A DNA stretch of 64,000 bases from the NCBI RefSeq assembly GCF_900107775.1, contig NZ_FNRF01000002.1, positions 189,129 to 253,128 of the forward strand, written 5' to 3'. Position numbers and translations under genes: made by a program. Shown here piece after piece: positions 41,447 through 51,800 of the stretch. The DNA comes from Xylanibacter ruminicola (GTDB lineage Bacteria; Bacteroidota; Bacteroidia; Bacteroidales; Bacteroidaceae). How positions within the stretch are numbered: position 1 is the first letter of the stretch; the number at the start of each line of letters is the position of its first letter. A model generated the notes under the pieces. The model worked only from the letters and a program-made list of their open reading frames with translations, was not told the origin of the DNA and searched no databases.

Positions 41447-43624
41447 ATGAAACAGAAAGGTATTGTTAAATGCCATGTATTTATTGTCTTAATGATGTTT
41501 ATGGCAAGTGTTCCTGCTGATTTGTCAGCGCAAGGCGAAGTGATGGATTCGGCTGCTCACAGTCGTCTGGATGAAGTGCAGCAGCTGAAAGAGGTGGTGG
41601 TATCAGCACCAGTCAGAAGTAAGGTGAAGGCCAATTCTATAGAAACCCGTATCGTGGGCTCCGATCTGGAGCATGTGGGCAGTGCCGAGGATGTGCTCAC
41701 AAGAGTGCCAGGCATGATGAAGAATGGCGAAACCCTGGAAGTAATAGGGCGTGGCGCACCTATATATTATATAAACGGTCGGCGCATCTACGATCTGGGA
41801 GAATTGAAGCAGATCAATTCTGAGCAGATACGTGCTGTTGAAGTGATTAATAATCCTGGTGCCGATTATGATGCTACGGTCTCGGCTGTAGTGAAAATCA
41901 AAACCCGACGTATTCAGGGCGAAGGCCTGGGACTGGATGCCAAAATGAGGCTGGAGCAGTCGCTCTATCGTGAGCAAACCTCTCCTGGACTTAATCTGGC
42001 ACTGAATTATCGTCATAAGAATATAGATATCTTTGGTGGTGCCAATAACTGGATAGGTCACTATAATGAAGGAGGAGAAATGGCTGCTACAACCAAATCC
42101 ACAAATGTCAGCAGTGAGCAGATTGGAGATTACAGCATCCATGAACGCTCGGCTGGCTACCAGTTTAATTTGGGGAGTGCCTGGCAGCTGAATGACAGCA
42201 ATTCGGTTGGCGCTATGGTGCGGTTTGATGGTTGCTGGAGTGATAAATCCGATAAGACTGTATCAGAAACAGTATGGTTTAATGGTGAGCTGAAAGACCG
42301 CCTGACGACGCTCGACAATTGGCGTATTCGTCCCAATAGTGGGTATCTGTTCAATGCCTATTATAACGGGAAAATTGGAAACATATCTATCGATTGGAAT
42401 TTCGACAGGTATCACCATAAGGCATGCCAGAATAATGACATCAAGGAAAAGGGCACGATAGAGTCGCGCCAGTTTCCTACCAGCACCTATACAAGAAATA
42501 ACCTGTGGGCTACTAAACTGGTGTTATCCTATCCTTACAAGAAGAGCAGCTTCAAACTCGGCGGTGAATATGTGAGCGTCAACAATGACAATGCTTATGA
42601 ATCACAATCGCTCTCTATGGTATCAGCATCAAATACACACGAAAAAACGGCATCCTTGTTTGCTGAATATTCGCTCATGTCGCCTATCGGTCAGTGGATG
42701 GCAGGATTAAGATACGAGCATGTTGTCCGTGATTATGAGGACATCCATGAATCTGCCAACAATAACAAGACGAGGCAGGACGAACTGTTTCCTTTCTTCT
42801 CATGGAGCAAAGGCTTCGGACCGTTGAACCTCTCCCTCAACTATACCGTGCGAACGGTCCGCCCGCAATACTGGCAGTTGATCGACGCGATGAGATATCA
42901 TAGTAAGTTTATCTATGAGAATGGTAATCCGCAACTTGATAATACCATCGATCAAACGTTGTCGCTTTCGGCCAATTATAAGTGGTTGGTGTTTGCTTTC
43001 GATTATCTTAATGCCAAGCGTGCCATCATGGACTGGGCTGGTTCTTATTACGATTACGGACCTATCTTGTTGAAACCAAAGAATCTTCCTGAGCCAGTAA
43101 AATGTATCACCACCTATATCGTGGCACAACCAAGATTAGGATGCTGGATGCCCAATTACACCATAGGCTTTTCGAAACAGTTCCTGACGCTTGACTTAAA
43201 AGATGTTTCCGAGCCTTTAGGTGTTCGGACGGCCTCTTTTTCTCGGCCTATGTTCGTCGTGATGGCCAACAATACCTTTAAGATAGATAATCGGGATAAT
43301 ATCCCATGCCAACTGGAAATCAATCTTCAGTACCAAAGTAAGATGAGCTATAAGAACTCGTTACTCCAGCAACCTAAATGGATATTGAATGTGGCTCTTC
43401 AACGAACATATATGAATGGCAATCTCACATTCCGATTGTCTGGTAATAATCTGCTCGACCGTATCGTTTACGATGCCGTAGCCGATTATGGCAACTGCTC
43501 TGTTCGTAAAGAATTCAATCAGCATAAAAGCAATATCACGCTCGACATTCATTACCGTTTCAACGCATCACGCAGCAAATATCGTGGTAGTAATGCTGGG
43601 CAGGATGCAATCAATCGAATGTAA
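41447..43624 (+). CDS. TonB-dependent receptor, outer-membrane beta-barrel family (1)
   Basis: A 725-residue receptor with signal peptide (cleavage near DLSAQ). The TonB box region is LKEVVVSAPVR, the plug runs to residue ~160 (VLTRVPGMMKNGETLEV, then IYYINGRRI and NPGADYDATVSAVVKIKTRR), and the rest is a barrel ending SKYRGSNAGQ. There is no N-terminal carboxypeptidase-like domain and no SusD neighbour, so it is not a classical SusC. Closely related in plug and C-terminus to the receptor at 46188. Substrate unknown; probably under control of the LytTR regulator next door. Confidence 0.86.
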   Translation: MKQKGIVKCHVFIVLMMFMASVPADLSAQGEVMDSAAHSRLDEVQQLKEVVVSAPVRSKVKANSIETRIVGSDLEHVGSAEDVLTRVPGMMKNGETLEVIGRGAPIYYINGRRIYDLGELKQINSEQIRAVEVINNPGADYDATVSAVVKIKTRRIQGEGLGLDAKMRLEQSLYREQTSPGLNLALNYRHKNIDIFGGANNWIGHYNEGGEMAATTKSTNVSSEQIGDYSIHERSAGYQFNLGSAWQLNDSNSVGAMVRFDGCWSDKSDKTVSETVWFNGELKDRLTTLDNWRIRPNSGYLFNAYYNGKIGNISIDWNFDRYHHKACQNNDIKEKGTIESRQFPTSTYTRNNLWATKLVLSYPYKKSSFKLGGEYVSVNNDNAYESQSLSMVSASNTHEKTASLFAEYSLMSPIGQWMAGLRYEHVVRDYEDIHESANNNKTRQDELFPFFSWSKGFGPLNLSLNYTVRTVRPQYWQLIDAMRYHSKFIYENGNPQLDNTIDQTLSLSANYKWLVFAFDYLNAKRAIMDWAGSYYDYGPILLKPKNLPEPVKCITTYIVAQPRLGCWMPNYTIGFSKQFLTLDLKDVSEPLGVRTASFSRPMFVVMANNTFKIDNRDNIPCQLEINLQYQSKMSYKNSLLQQPKWILNVALQRTYMNGNLTFRLSGNNLLDRIVYDAVADYGNCSVRKEFNQHKSNITLDIHYRFNASRSKYRGSNAGQDAINRM

Positions 43625-43647
43625 ATTACAATCGTCTCATAAAGAAA

Positions 43648-44763
43648 ATGTATAGAACTCAAAATCTTCCTAACGACCGGATACAGGTGGCAGATGCACT
43701 GAGAGGTATCGCTGTGGCCGGCATCATTTTATTTCATTCTGTTGAACATTTTAATATTTTTACGCAGGATCAGATAGCGCATACGTTAGCGTACGACCAG
43801 TTGGTGGCCGATGTCTTGACATGGCTGTTATCAGGTAAGATGTATGGCATCTTTGCCATGCTATTCGGCTTGAGCTTCTTCATCATGAATGACAATCAGC
43901 AGCAGAAGGGCAAAAGTTTTTCTGGGCGTTTTGCCTGGCGGATGTGCTTGCTATTCCTTTTTGGCATCATTAATATGGCCTTCTACGATGGTGACATCCT
44001 GATGCTCTATGCATGCTATGGCTTACTGCTTATACCCATCAGCTATCTGCCATCTAAATGGGTGTGGTGCATAATCGCTGTTTTAGCCATCCAACCAGTG
44101 GAACTTTTTTGCCTCCTTACTGGCTATAGCATTGATAATAGCAGGTTTTACATGTTGTTTGGTATCGCCAATGAGGCTCATGAGCATGCTTCGTTTTGTG
44201 GCAATATACTCACCAACCTACTATATGGATTTGAAATGAACCTACGCTTCAATATTGTGAGCGGTCGACTGACGCAGTTGCTCTGCTTCTTCATCCTCGG
44301 CATGCAGCTTGGGCGCCAGCGACTATTCTATAATGAGAGAGATAACCTGGGGGCTTGGTGTATCATTGCTTGTGTGTCGACATATTTGGTTTTCTCATAC
44401 AATCTTGTTGATCTGAGCAGACTGGAATCATGGTTTACCTCCATTTACAATTTCTCAATGATGATGATGATGGTATCGTTAATCGTTTTTGCATGGTACA
44501 TTTTTAAGGGTTTCAGGCGTGTGCTCCATTGTTTCTGTGTGATGGGGCGGATGAGTCTCACCAACTATCTGCTCCAGTCTATCATCGGTAGCTTTATCTT
44601 TTGCGGCTATGGACTGGGGTGTTACAACTATTTAGGTACTACCTATGCCGTTATGATTGGATGTGGGATAATTGTCTGTCAGTATCTTTTTGCACGTTAT
44701 TGGTTCGCTAATCACTCTCGCGGGCCATTAGAGGGTATTTGGAGGAAATTGACATGGATATAA
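43648..44763 (+). CDS. YeiB-like DUF418 membrane protein
   Basis: A 371-residue protein with about ten membrane helices. RIQVADALRGIAVAGIILFHS at the N-terminus and MGRMSLTNYLLQSIIGSF in the C-terminal half are the DUF418/YeiB signatures; this family is related to acyltransferase-3 type membrane enzymes. The role is not established; transfer of acyl groups to a surface or small molecule is a guess. It begins 23 bases after the receptor gene and overlaps the next GNAT gene by ten bases. Confidence 0.85.
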   Translation: MYRTQNLPNDRIQVADALRGIAVAGIILFHSVEHFNIFTQDQIAHTLAYDQLVADVLTWLLSGKMYGIFAMLFGLSFFIMNDNQQQKGKSFSGRFAWRMCLLFLFGIINMAFYDGDILMLYACYGLLLIPISYLPSKWVWCIIAVLAIQPVELFCLLTGYSIDNSRFYMLFGIANEAHEHASFCGNILTNLLYGFEMNLRFNIVSGRLTQLLCFFILGMQLGRQRLFYNERDNLGAWCIIACVSTYLVFSYNLVDLSRLESWFTSIYNFSMMMMMVSLIVFAWYIFKGFRRVLHCFCVMGRMSLTNYLLQSIIGSFIFCGYGLGCYNYLGTTYAVMIGCGIIVCQYLFARYWFANHSRGPLEGIWRKLTWI

Positions 44764-45248
44764 GGACGGCATCAGAGGAACAGTTAGATGAGGTTTTCGC
44801 CGTTTATTCCGAGGCGATTGTCGCTATGGAGAAGAACGGTATCCACCAATGGGACGAGGTCTATCCCGACAAGCAGATTATTTCTGAGGACATTGCTGAA
44901 AACCGAATGTTCATCGGCATTGAGGATGGCTGGATTGCCGTCTGCTTTGTGCTTTGCGAGGAATGTGATGACGAGTACAAGAACGGCAGATGGCTCTTTC
45001 CAGGCTCGCGCTACATCGTGATACATCGGCTTTGTGTTGCACCATCGTTCCAGCACCAAGGCATTGCTGCCCGAACGCTCTGCTATATCGAAAAGATATG
45101 CAAATCCAAAGGATATGATTCTATACGTCTCGATAGCTTTACCCAGAATCCGTATTCGCGAAAGCTTTACAACAAAGCCGGATATGCTGTTACGGGATAT
45201 GCTGCCTGGCGCAAAGGCAGATTCGAACTGAGAGAAAAGAAAATTTGA
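44754..45248 (+). CDS. GNAT-family N-acetyltransferase
   Basis: A 164-residue GNAT. The N-terminal IRTASEEQLDEVFAVYSEA, the core IHRLCVAPSFQHQGIAARTL with the acetyl-CoA loop, and the C-terminal NPYSRKLYNKAGY are typical. I start it at the ATG at 44754, overlapping the YeiB-like stop; the frame also runs back to a TTG. It is not close to the duplicated GNATs at 15 and 18 kb. The substrate is unknown. It sits in a run of same-strand genes between two TonB receptors. Confidence 0.84.
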   Translation: MDIRTASEEQLDEVFAVYSEAIVAMEKNGIHQWDEVYPDKQIISEDIAENRMFIGIEDGWIAVCFVLCEECDDEYKNGRWLFPGSRYIVIHRLCVAPSFQHQGIAARTLCYIEKICKSKGYDSIRLDSFTQNPYSRKLYNKAGYAVTGYAAWRKGRFELREKKI

Positions 45249-45275
45249 TTTTATACAAACTAATTTTGTTTACTT

Positions 45276-46166
45276 ATGGAGTTACTGCATTTCAATGGTC
45301 CAGTTTGGCGGCCACCTTTCGAGGCCACATCTCAATTGCTTCAAGTAACGGCAGGTTGCTCGCACCATCGCTGCAAATTCTGTTCGCTTTACGGAACACA
45401 GAAGTTTCGTATGTCGCCAATGGAGGAAATAGAGGAAGATTTGAAGGTCATACAAGTATATCAACCCCGTGCTCATCGTGTATTCCTGACTGGGGCTAAC
45501 CCGATGGTACTAACATTCAATCGACTGGCAGACATTGCCTTGCTCATCAGAAAATATCTGCGTGATGGACAGCCGACAATCGGATGTTTCGCCCGTATTA
45601 CAGACATCAGTCGCAAAACGGAAGAAGAACTTAGGAATCTTCGTCAACTAGGCTTCGACTATATCAGCATCGGCACCGAGAGTGGTGATGACGATGTACT
45701 CGTCCGAATGAATAAGGGCTATCTGTCGGCCGACATCGTAGAACAATGCCATAGGCTTGACGATGCGGGTATTCATTATAACCTGACATATCTCACAGGG
45801 CTTGCCGGTCAAGGTCTTGGTAATCGGAATGCGATACGCACAGCCCATGTATTCAGCCAGATACATCCGGCAAGTGTAAATTTCGTCTCGCTGACTCTAT
45901 TTCAAGACAGCATCCTGTATGACGAAGTGAAACGCGGTGAATACACCCCCGCCACAGAGCATGAGCGGATAGATGAGTTGGTTACGCTCATTCAAAATCT
46001 CAACTGCAAAACTCAGCTCATTGGCAACACCGTGAGTAATCCTGTCACATTTACTGGCGGTCTGCCTGCGGACAGAGATTTACTCATTCACGACCTTCAG
46101 GCTGCTAAGGCCGCTTTGAGTGAAGATAACCTCGAACAGTATCGGATGAATATTAAATCGTTGTAA
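45276..46166 (+). CDS. radical SAM protein with CxxxxCxxC cluster motif
   Basis: A 296-residue radical SAM enzyme. The cluster motif reads GCSHHRCKFC near residues 28-36, with four residues between the first two cysteines instead of the usual three; similar CSHN-x-CxFC forms are known in one B12-independent branch, so this is not necessarily a defect. The TIM-barrel text that follows is normal (FLTGANPMVL, YISIGTESGDDDVL, YNLTYLTGLAGQG). No extra domain is present. Reaction unknown. It starts 27 bases after the GNAT gene. Confidence 0.82.
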   Translation: MELLHFNGPVWRPPFEATSQLLQVTAGCSHHRCKFCSLYGTQKFRMSPMEEIEEDLKVIQVYQPRAHRVFLTGANPMVLTFNRLADIALLIRKYLRDGQPTIGCFARITDISRKTEEELRNLRQLGFDYISIGTESGDDDVLVRMNKGYLSADIVEQCHRLDDAGIHYNLTYLTGLAGQGLGNRNAIRTAHVFSQIHPASVNFVSLTLFQDSILYDEVKRGEYTPATEHERIDELVTLIQNLNCKTQLIGNTVSNPVTFTGGLPADRDLLIHDLQAAKAALSEDNLEQYRMNIKSL

Positions 46167-46187
46167 TATAATTAATTGACAATAGTT

Positions 46188-48554
46188 ATGAAAAAGTTTG
46201 TTTTGAAAATGGTGGTCTGGATGGCTGCAATAATGATGACAGTGACAGCACAGGCAAAGACCGAAGATGTTGGTGGACGAGTAGTCGATGCGCAGGGTGA
46301 GCCCATGCCATTCGTAAGTGTGGCATTGCTCACGGCCGACTCAACCTATATACAAGGTGCAACAAGCGATGAGAACGGGTATTTCCTGATTCAGACAACA
46401 GATGCATGCTGCATCTTAAGATTATCCTATATCGGCTATCGCACTAAATATGTCGATGTGAAAGGCACGGAAGTGGGTATCGTCCGTATGGAGAAAGACC
46501 AGCACATGTTGAAAGAAATAACCGTTAAAGGTCATATGCCGAAGACCAAACTAACGGGCAACTCGATGATCACCACCATACTGGGCACCGTACTTGGCAG
46601 CTCGGGCACAGCAAAAGAAATGCTGGCAAAAGTGCCAGGCATGACGCTGAGAGGCGATGAACTGGAGGTGCTGGGCAAGGGTACACCTATTTTTTATATT
46701 AATGGGCGCAAGATGCAGGATAATGACGAATTGAAACGGCTGCGCTCTGAAGAGATAAAGAGTGTAGAGGTGATCACTAACCCAGGCGCAGAGTACGATG
46801 CTACCGTATCGGCTGTGGTGCGTATCAAAACGGTAAGAAGACAGGGCGAGGGCTTCGGCTTCGACCTGATGGCAGCCAACGAGCAAGATCTGGTGTTCGG
46901 CTACAGCGCCCCTAGCAGTACCTTGAACCTGCGTTATCGTCATAACAATCTCGACTTCTTTGGAATGGTGAACTATTGGGAGAGGAATGATCCTAACGAC
47001 TTGAGCATCAAACAGTCCACCTTCCTCGCAGATAACGGCAGCATCAAGAACATCCTTCAAGATAGCCATATCCGCGACAATTGGCACAGAATGTGGGTAA
47101 AATCCAATCTGGGCTTCAACTGGCAAATCAACAACCGGCACTCACTGGGTGCAAGGGTGGAAAACCACAACCAGTTCAAAGCGTATAACAACATGTGGGA
47201 AGATACAGAGAACAATCTGACGGGGCGTGATCGTTCGAGTCAGGAGAGTCATAACCGTTATCCTTATAATTGGCAGGGAAACGCCTACTATAACGGTCAG
47301 ATGGGCAAACTTAACATCGACTTGAATGTGGATTTCCTGACAGAGAAGGAAAACTCCGATAACCTTATCAAAGTATTACTGCCTGCCCCCCAACAGATGG
47401 AGCAGAAAAGTAATTCTTCGTCACGCCTCTGGGCTGCTAAAATGGTGTTGAGCTATCCCGTGTGGAAAGGAAATCTGCAGGTAGGTACGGAGATGAGTTT
47501 TGCCAAGCGCGAGAGCTGTTCGAGCATCACCAACTATCCTCTTCCCTCGAACGATTCTGAGGTGAAGGAAAACAATGTGGCTGCCTTCGTGACCTATAAT
47601 GCTAACTTGCAAAAATGGGGTTTGTTGAGTGTAGGACTACGCTATGAGCATGTGGGCTTCGACTATACGGATCATCTTAACGACAAGAACAGTATGACGC
47701 GCTATCAGGATGAGTTCTTCCCTAACATAACGTGGTCAAAGCAGTTGGGCCCTGTCCAGACTTCGCTGACTTACGCCATGAGAACCATGCGCCCCAACTA
47801 TAGCTTACTCAGCGACCACATCATGTATATTAATTCCTTAACATTGCAGCAGGGCGACTCGAAGCTGAAGAATTCCATCAGACAGGAAATGAGCATCAAT
47901 GCCCACTATAAATGGCTGAGCCTCTTTGTGCACTACGAGCGTCGCGACAATAGCATCACCCAAATGCCTATGGCTTATAATAATGAAGGTATCATGCTGG
48001 TGAAGCAGGCCAATCTGAAAGATCCCGTACGCAATCTCGGCATTTTTCTCTCAGCCAACCAAACATGGGGAATCTATAGTCCTTCGTGGACCATCGGTGG
48101 ACAGAAGTTCTGGAACACGATATCCTACGACGACCCTCGCACAGACACTGGCAAGAAAGATGTGACCTACAACAAGCCCTTCTTTTTCTTCAACCTCAAT
48201 AATACCTTCCGCCTGAGACATCGTTGGCAGTTGGAGGCCAATACCAACATCATGACAAAGGGCGACGTGCAGAATATCCGTACGCTCTCCCCATCTTTCT
48301 ATCTTCGATTTGTGGTGCAGAAGTGCTGGCTCAAAAACGATGCTCTCTGCCTGAGAGCCAGCATAAATGATGTGCTTCAGCGCGACGTACAGAATGTGGC
48401 TATGGACTGTGGGTTCTTCTATGTCGAACAGAAGACCCAAGTGCGTAGTCATAGGTTGGATATCACTATCCGCTACACCTTCAACGCTACTAAGAGCAAG
48501 TATAAGGGCAGCGGAGCAGGTAAAACTGAACAGGAGCGCCTGGGCAGTAATTAG
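46188..48554 (+). CDS. TonB-dependent receptor, outer-membrane beta-barrel family (2)
   Basis: A 788-residue receptor. After the signal peptide (VTAQA), residues ~26-110 are a carboxypeptidase regulatory-like domain (GGRVVDAQGEPMPFVSV). Then come the plug (AKVPGMTLRGDELEVLGKG, FYINGRKM, NPGAEYDATVSAVVRIKT) and barrel, ending SKYKGSGAGKTEQER. It is the larger relative of the receptor at 41447, which lacks the regulatory-like domain. The true start is the ATG at 46188; the frame reaches back only to a TTG. No SusD-like gene follows. A strong hairpin lies 30 bases after the stop. Confidence 0.87.
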   Translation: MKKFVLKMVVWMAAIMMTVTAQAKTEDVGGRVVDAQGEPMPFVSVALLTADSTYIQGATSDENGYFLIQTTDACCILRLSYIGYRTKYVDVKGTEVGIVRMEKDQHMLKEITVKGHMPKTKLTGNSMITTILGTVLGSSGTAKEMLAKVPGMTLRGDELEVLGKGTPIFYINGRKMQDNDELKRLRSEEIKSVEVITNPGAEYDATVSAVVRIKTVRRQGEGFGFDLMAANEQDLVFGYSAPSSTLNLRYRHNNLDFFGMVNYWERNDPNDLSIKQSTFLADNGSIKNILQDSHIRDNWHRMWVKSNLGFNWQINNRHSLGARVENHNQFKAYNNMWEDTENNLTGRDRSSQESHNRYPYNWQGNAYYNGQMGKLNIDLNVDFLTEKENSDNLIKVLLPAPQQMEQKSNSSSRLWAAKMVLSYPVWKGNLQVGTEMSFAKRESCSSITNYPLPSNDSEVKENNVAAFVTYNANLQKWGLLSVGLRYEHVGFDYTDHLNDKNSMTRYQDEFFPNITWSKQLGPVQTSLTYAMRTMRPNYSLLSDHIMYINSLTLQQGDSKLKNSIRQEMSINAHYKWLSLFVHYERRDNSITQMPMAYNNEGIMLVKQANLKDPVRNLGIFLSANQTWGIYSPSWTIGGQKFWNTISYDDPRTDTGKKDVTYNKPFFFFNLNNTFRLRHRWQLEANTNIMTKGDVQNIRTLSPSFYLRFVVQKCWLKNDALCLRASINDVLQRDVQNVAMDCGFFYVEQKTQVRSHRLDITIRYTFNATKSKYKGSGAGKTEQERLGSN

Positions 48555-48583
48555 TTATGATAATAAATTTATGTTTGGTTGAA

Positions 48584-48633
48584 ATCAGCAGTGGTATCGG
48601 TATATGTGATATATACCTTATATCACTGCTGAT
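48584..48633 (+). terminator. long hairpin, probable terminator
   Basis: ATCAGCAGTG (48584-48593) pairs perfectly with CACTGCTGAT (48624-48633); inside, GGTATAT pairs with ATATACC. There is only a weak T-rich run afterwards, so termination is likely but not certain. Confidence 0.55.
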
Positions 48634-48715
48634 GGTTTGTTATATCGATACTTATGTCAAATTGAATGGTTTTGGGGTGTAAAAGTAACAAATAGTAATG
48701 AAATGAGCGAAAATA

Positions 48716-48757
48716 TTACGTATTTTTTTGCATTTTACGTATTATTCCTTATCTTTG
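48716..48757 (+). promoter_or_regulatory. promoter of the tricorn-like protease, with a direct repeat
   Basis: TTTG (48727-48730), 19 bases, TATCTTTG (48750-48757), 51 bases before the ATG. TTACGTATT occurs on both sides of the -33 box (48716-48724 and 48735-48743), a possible operator. Confidence 0.7.
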
Positions 48758-48808
48758 CAGCAGTTTTCGCGATGATAACAACTTGAGATAAACTTTATAA
48801 ATAACGTA

Positions 48809-51800
48809 ATGAAAACAACTAAATTGATTTTGGCAGCAGGGCTCCTGATGGCGGGGCTTAGTTCGCATGCCGAAGAAGGGCCGCTGTGGATGCGGTACAC
48901 AGCCATCTCGCCCGATGGCAAAACGATTGCCTTTTCGTATAAAGGTGATGTATATACAGTAGCTGCCACTGGCGGACAGGCTCGACAGCTTACCACCAAT
49001 GCTGCTTACGATGCTTGTCCGGTATGGAGCCCCGACGGCACCAAACTGGCCTTTGCGTCGAGTCGCGAAGGTAGCATGGATGTATATGTGATGGATGCGC
49101 AGGGTAGCGAACCTGTGCGATTGACTACAAACAGCACCAACGAGATGCCTATGGTATGGCGAGACAACGAACATGTGCTGTTCTCAGCCTCATGGATGCC
49201 GTCGGCTCAGTCGATTCTGTTCCCTGGCGAGAATCAGGTGTACGAGGTGAGCATCAAGGGCGGTCGTCCACGTATGTTCTCAACCTTGCCTATGGAGGAT
49301 ATCAGCTTTGCCAAGGACGGTCGTCTGCTTTATCACGACTATAAGGGCTACGAGGATCCTTTCCGCAAGCATCATCAGAGTCCTATCTGTCGCGACATCT
49401 GGTTAGTACAGGATGGACACTATAGCAGACTGACTGACTTTAAGGGCGAGGACCGCACACCACGCTGGGCCGATGCCAACTCGTATTATTACACTAGCGA
49501 AGAAGATGGTACTTTTAATGTGTATCGCCGAAATATCGACGGCACAGGTAAAAAGCAGCTCTCGCACCACACAATGAATCCCGTACGCTATCTCTCGGTA
49601 AGCAACGAGGGGACACTCTGCTACAGTCAGAATGGCGAGATTTACACCCTGAAGGAAGGCTCAGAGCCCCAGAAGGTAAAGGTAACTATTACTGGCGACC
49701 GACAGGATAAGGATCTGATTCGTCAGCTCCGTTCGAGTGGAGTAACCGAATTTAGTCTTTCGCCCGATGCCAAAGAGGTGGCCTTTATTCTGCGTGGCGA
49801 TATCTTCGTGACATCGGTTGAGTACAAAACTACCAAGCAGATTACCAACACACCACAGCAGGAGCGCAGCGTTGACTTTGCGCCCGATGGACGCAGTTTG
49901 GTTTACTGTGCAGAGCGTGGTGGCGTATGGCAGATTTATCAGACCAAGCTGAAGAATAAGAACGAGAAACTCTTTACTTACGCTACTGCCCTGCAGGAGG
50001 AGCGATTGACAAACAGCAACGAGACATCGCTGCAGCCAAAGTACAGTCCCGATGGCAAGGAGGTGGCTTACTTCAAGAACCGTTCGGAGCTTTGTGTGAT
50101 TAACCTGAAGACCGGACTAGAGCGCACTGTGCTTGATGGTAAGTATAACTTCTCGTATCGTGATGGCGATCTCTGGTTTGAGTGGAGTCCCGACAGCAAG
50201 TGGCTGTTGGCCAGCTATATAGGTACTGGCGGTTGGAACAGCAGCGATATCGCTCTGGTAAATGCCAGCGGTAATGGTGAGGTACACAACCTGACCGAGA
50301 GTGGCTATAATGAAAGTTCGGCCCGTTGGGTGCTTGGTGGTAAGGCGATGCTGTTTGAGAGTGATCGAGCCGGTTATCGCAGTCACGGTAGCTGGGGAGC
50401 AGAGTCAGACTACTACGTGATGTTCTTCGATGTAGATGCCTACGACCGCTTTACCATGAGTAAGGAGGATAAGGAAATTCTGGAAGAGGCTGAGAAGGAG
50501 GCTAAGAAGAACGAGAAGGCTGACGATAAGGATGCCAAGAAGAAAAAGGACAGTAAGAAGAAAACTGCCGAGAAGCCAAAGACCGAGAAGCTGCTGGCAT
50601 TCGACTTGGAAAACTGTCGCGATCGCATTGTGCGCGTAACTGATAACTCAGCTCGCATGGGCGATGCTGTACTGAAGGGCGATACATTGTATTATCAGGC
50701 CTCGTTCGAAGGTGGCAGAGACCTGTGGGTACACTACCTGCGCGAGGATAAGACCGAGCTGCTGATAAAGGGTGTTGGCGGCGGCGCTATGCAGCCTGAC
50801 AAGAAGTTTAATAACCTGTTCCTGGTTTCGCGTGGTGGTATCAAGAAGTTGGATCTCGGAAAGAAATCTACTAAGAACATTGACTTCGAGACCGTATTCA
50901 ACTATCGTCCTTACGAAGAGCGTGCTTACTTGTTCGACCACATCTGGCGCCAGGTTAAGGATAAGTTCTATGTAGAGAATCTGCACCAGGTTGACTGGGA
51001 AGGCTATCGCGATAACTATCGCCGTTTCTTGCCTTATATTAATAATGAGTACGACTTCAGGGATATGCTGAGCGAGATGCTGGGCGAGCTGAATGCTTCG
51101 CACACAGGTGCCAGATATTATCCTAATGGTGCATCACTCAGTACTGCCACATTAGGTGTGTTTATCGACCAGAACTATCAGGGCGATGGACTGCGTATCG
51201 AGGAGGTTATTAAGCGTTCGCCATTGGCCCAGAAAAAGACAGGCGTGATAGCCGGATGCATCATTGAGGCTATCGACGGTGTGGCTATTAAGGCTAACGA
51301 CGACTATTTCCCACTGCTGGATGGTAAGGCTGGAAAACGCGTACGTCTGACCATTCTGAACCCTTCAACCGGTAAGCGTAACGACGTGACTATCAAGGCC
51401 ATCAGTCGTAGTGCCCAGACAGAGTTATTGTACAAGCGTTGGGTTGACCGTCAGCGTGAGATGACCGATAGTCTCTCAGGTGGCAAGCTGGCCTACGTGC
51501 ATGTTAAGGCGATGGACAGTCCCAGCTTCCGTACGGTTTACCGTGAGCTGCTGAGCGACAAGAACCGCAATCGTGTGGCTGCTGTAGTTGATGAACGTCA
51601 CAATGGTGGTGGTTGGTTGCACGATGACTTGTGCACCCTGCTGAGTGGTAAGAAATATCAGGAGTTTGTGCCTCATGGCAAGTACGTAGGTTCTGATCCT
51701 TATAACAAGTGGCTGAAGCCATCGTGCGTACTGATTTGCGAGGATGACTACAGTAACGGACATGGTTTTCCATGGGTATATAAGGAGCTGAAGATTGGTA

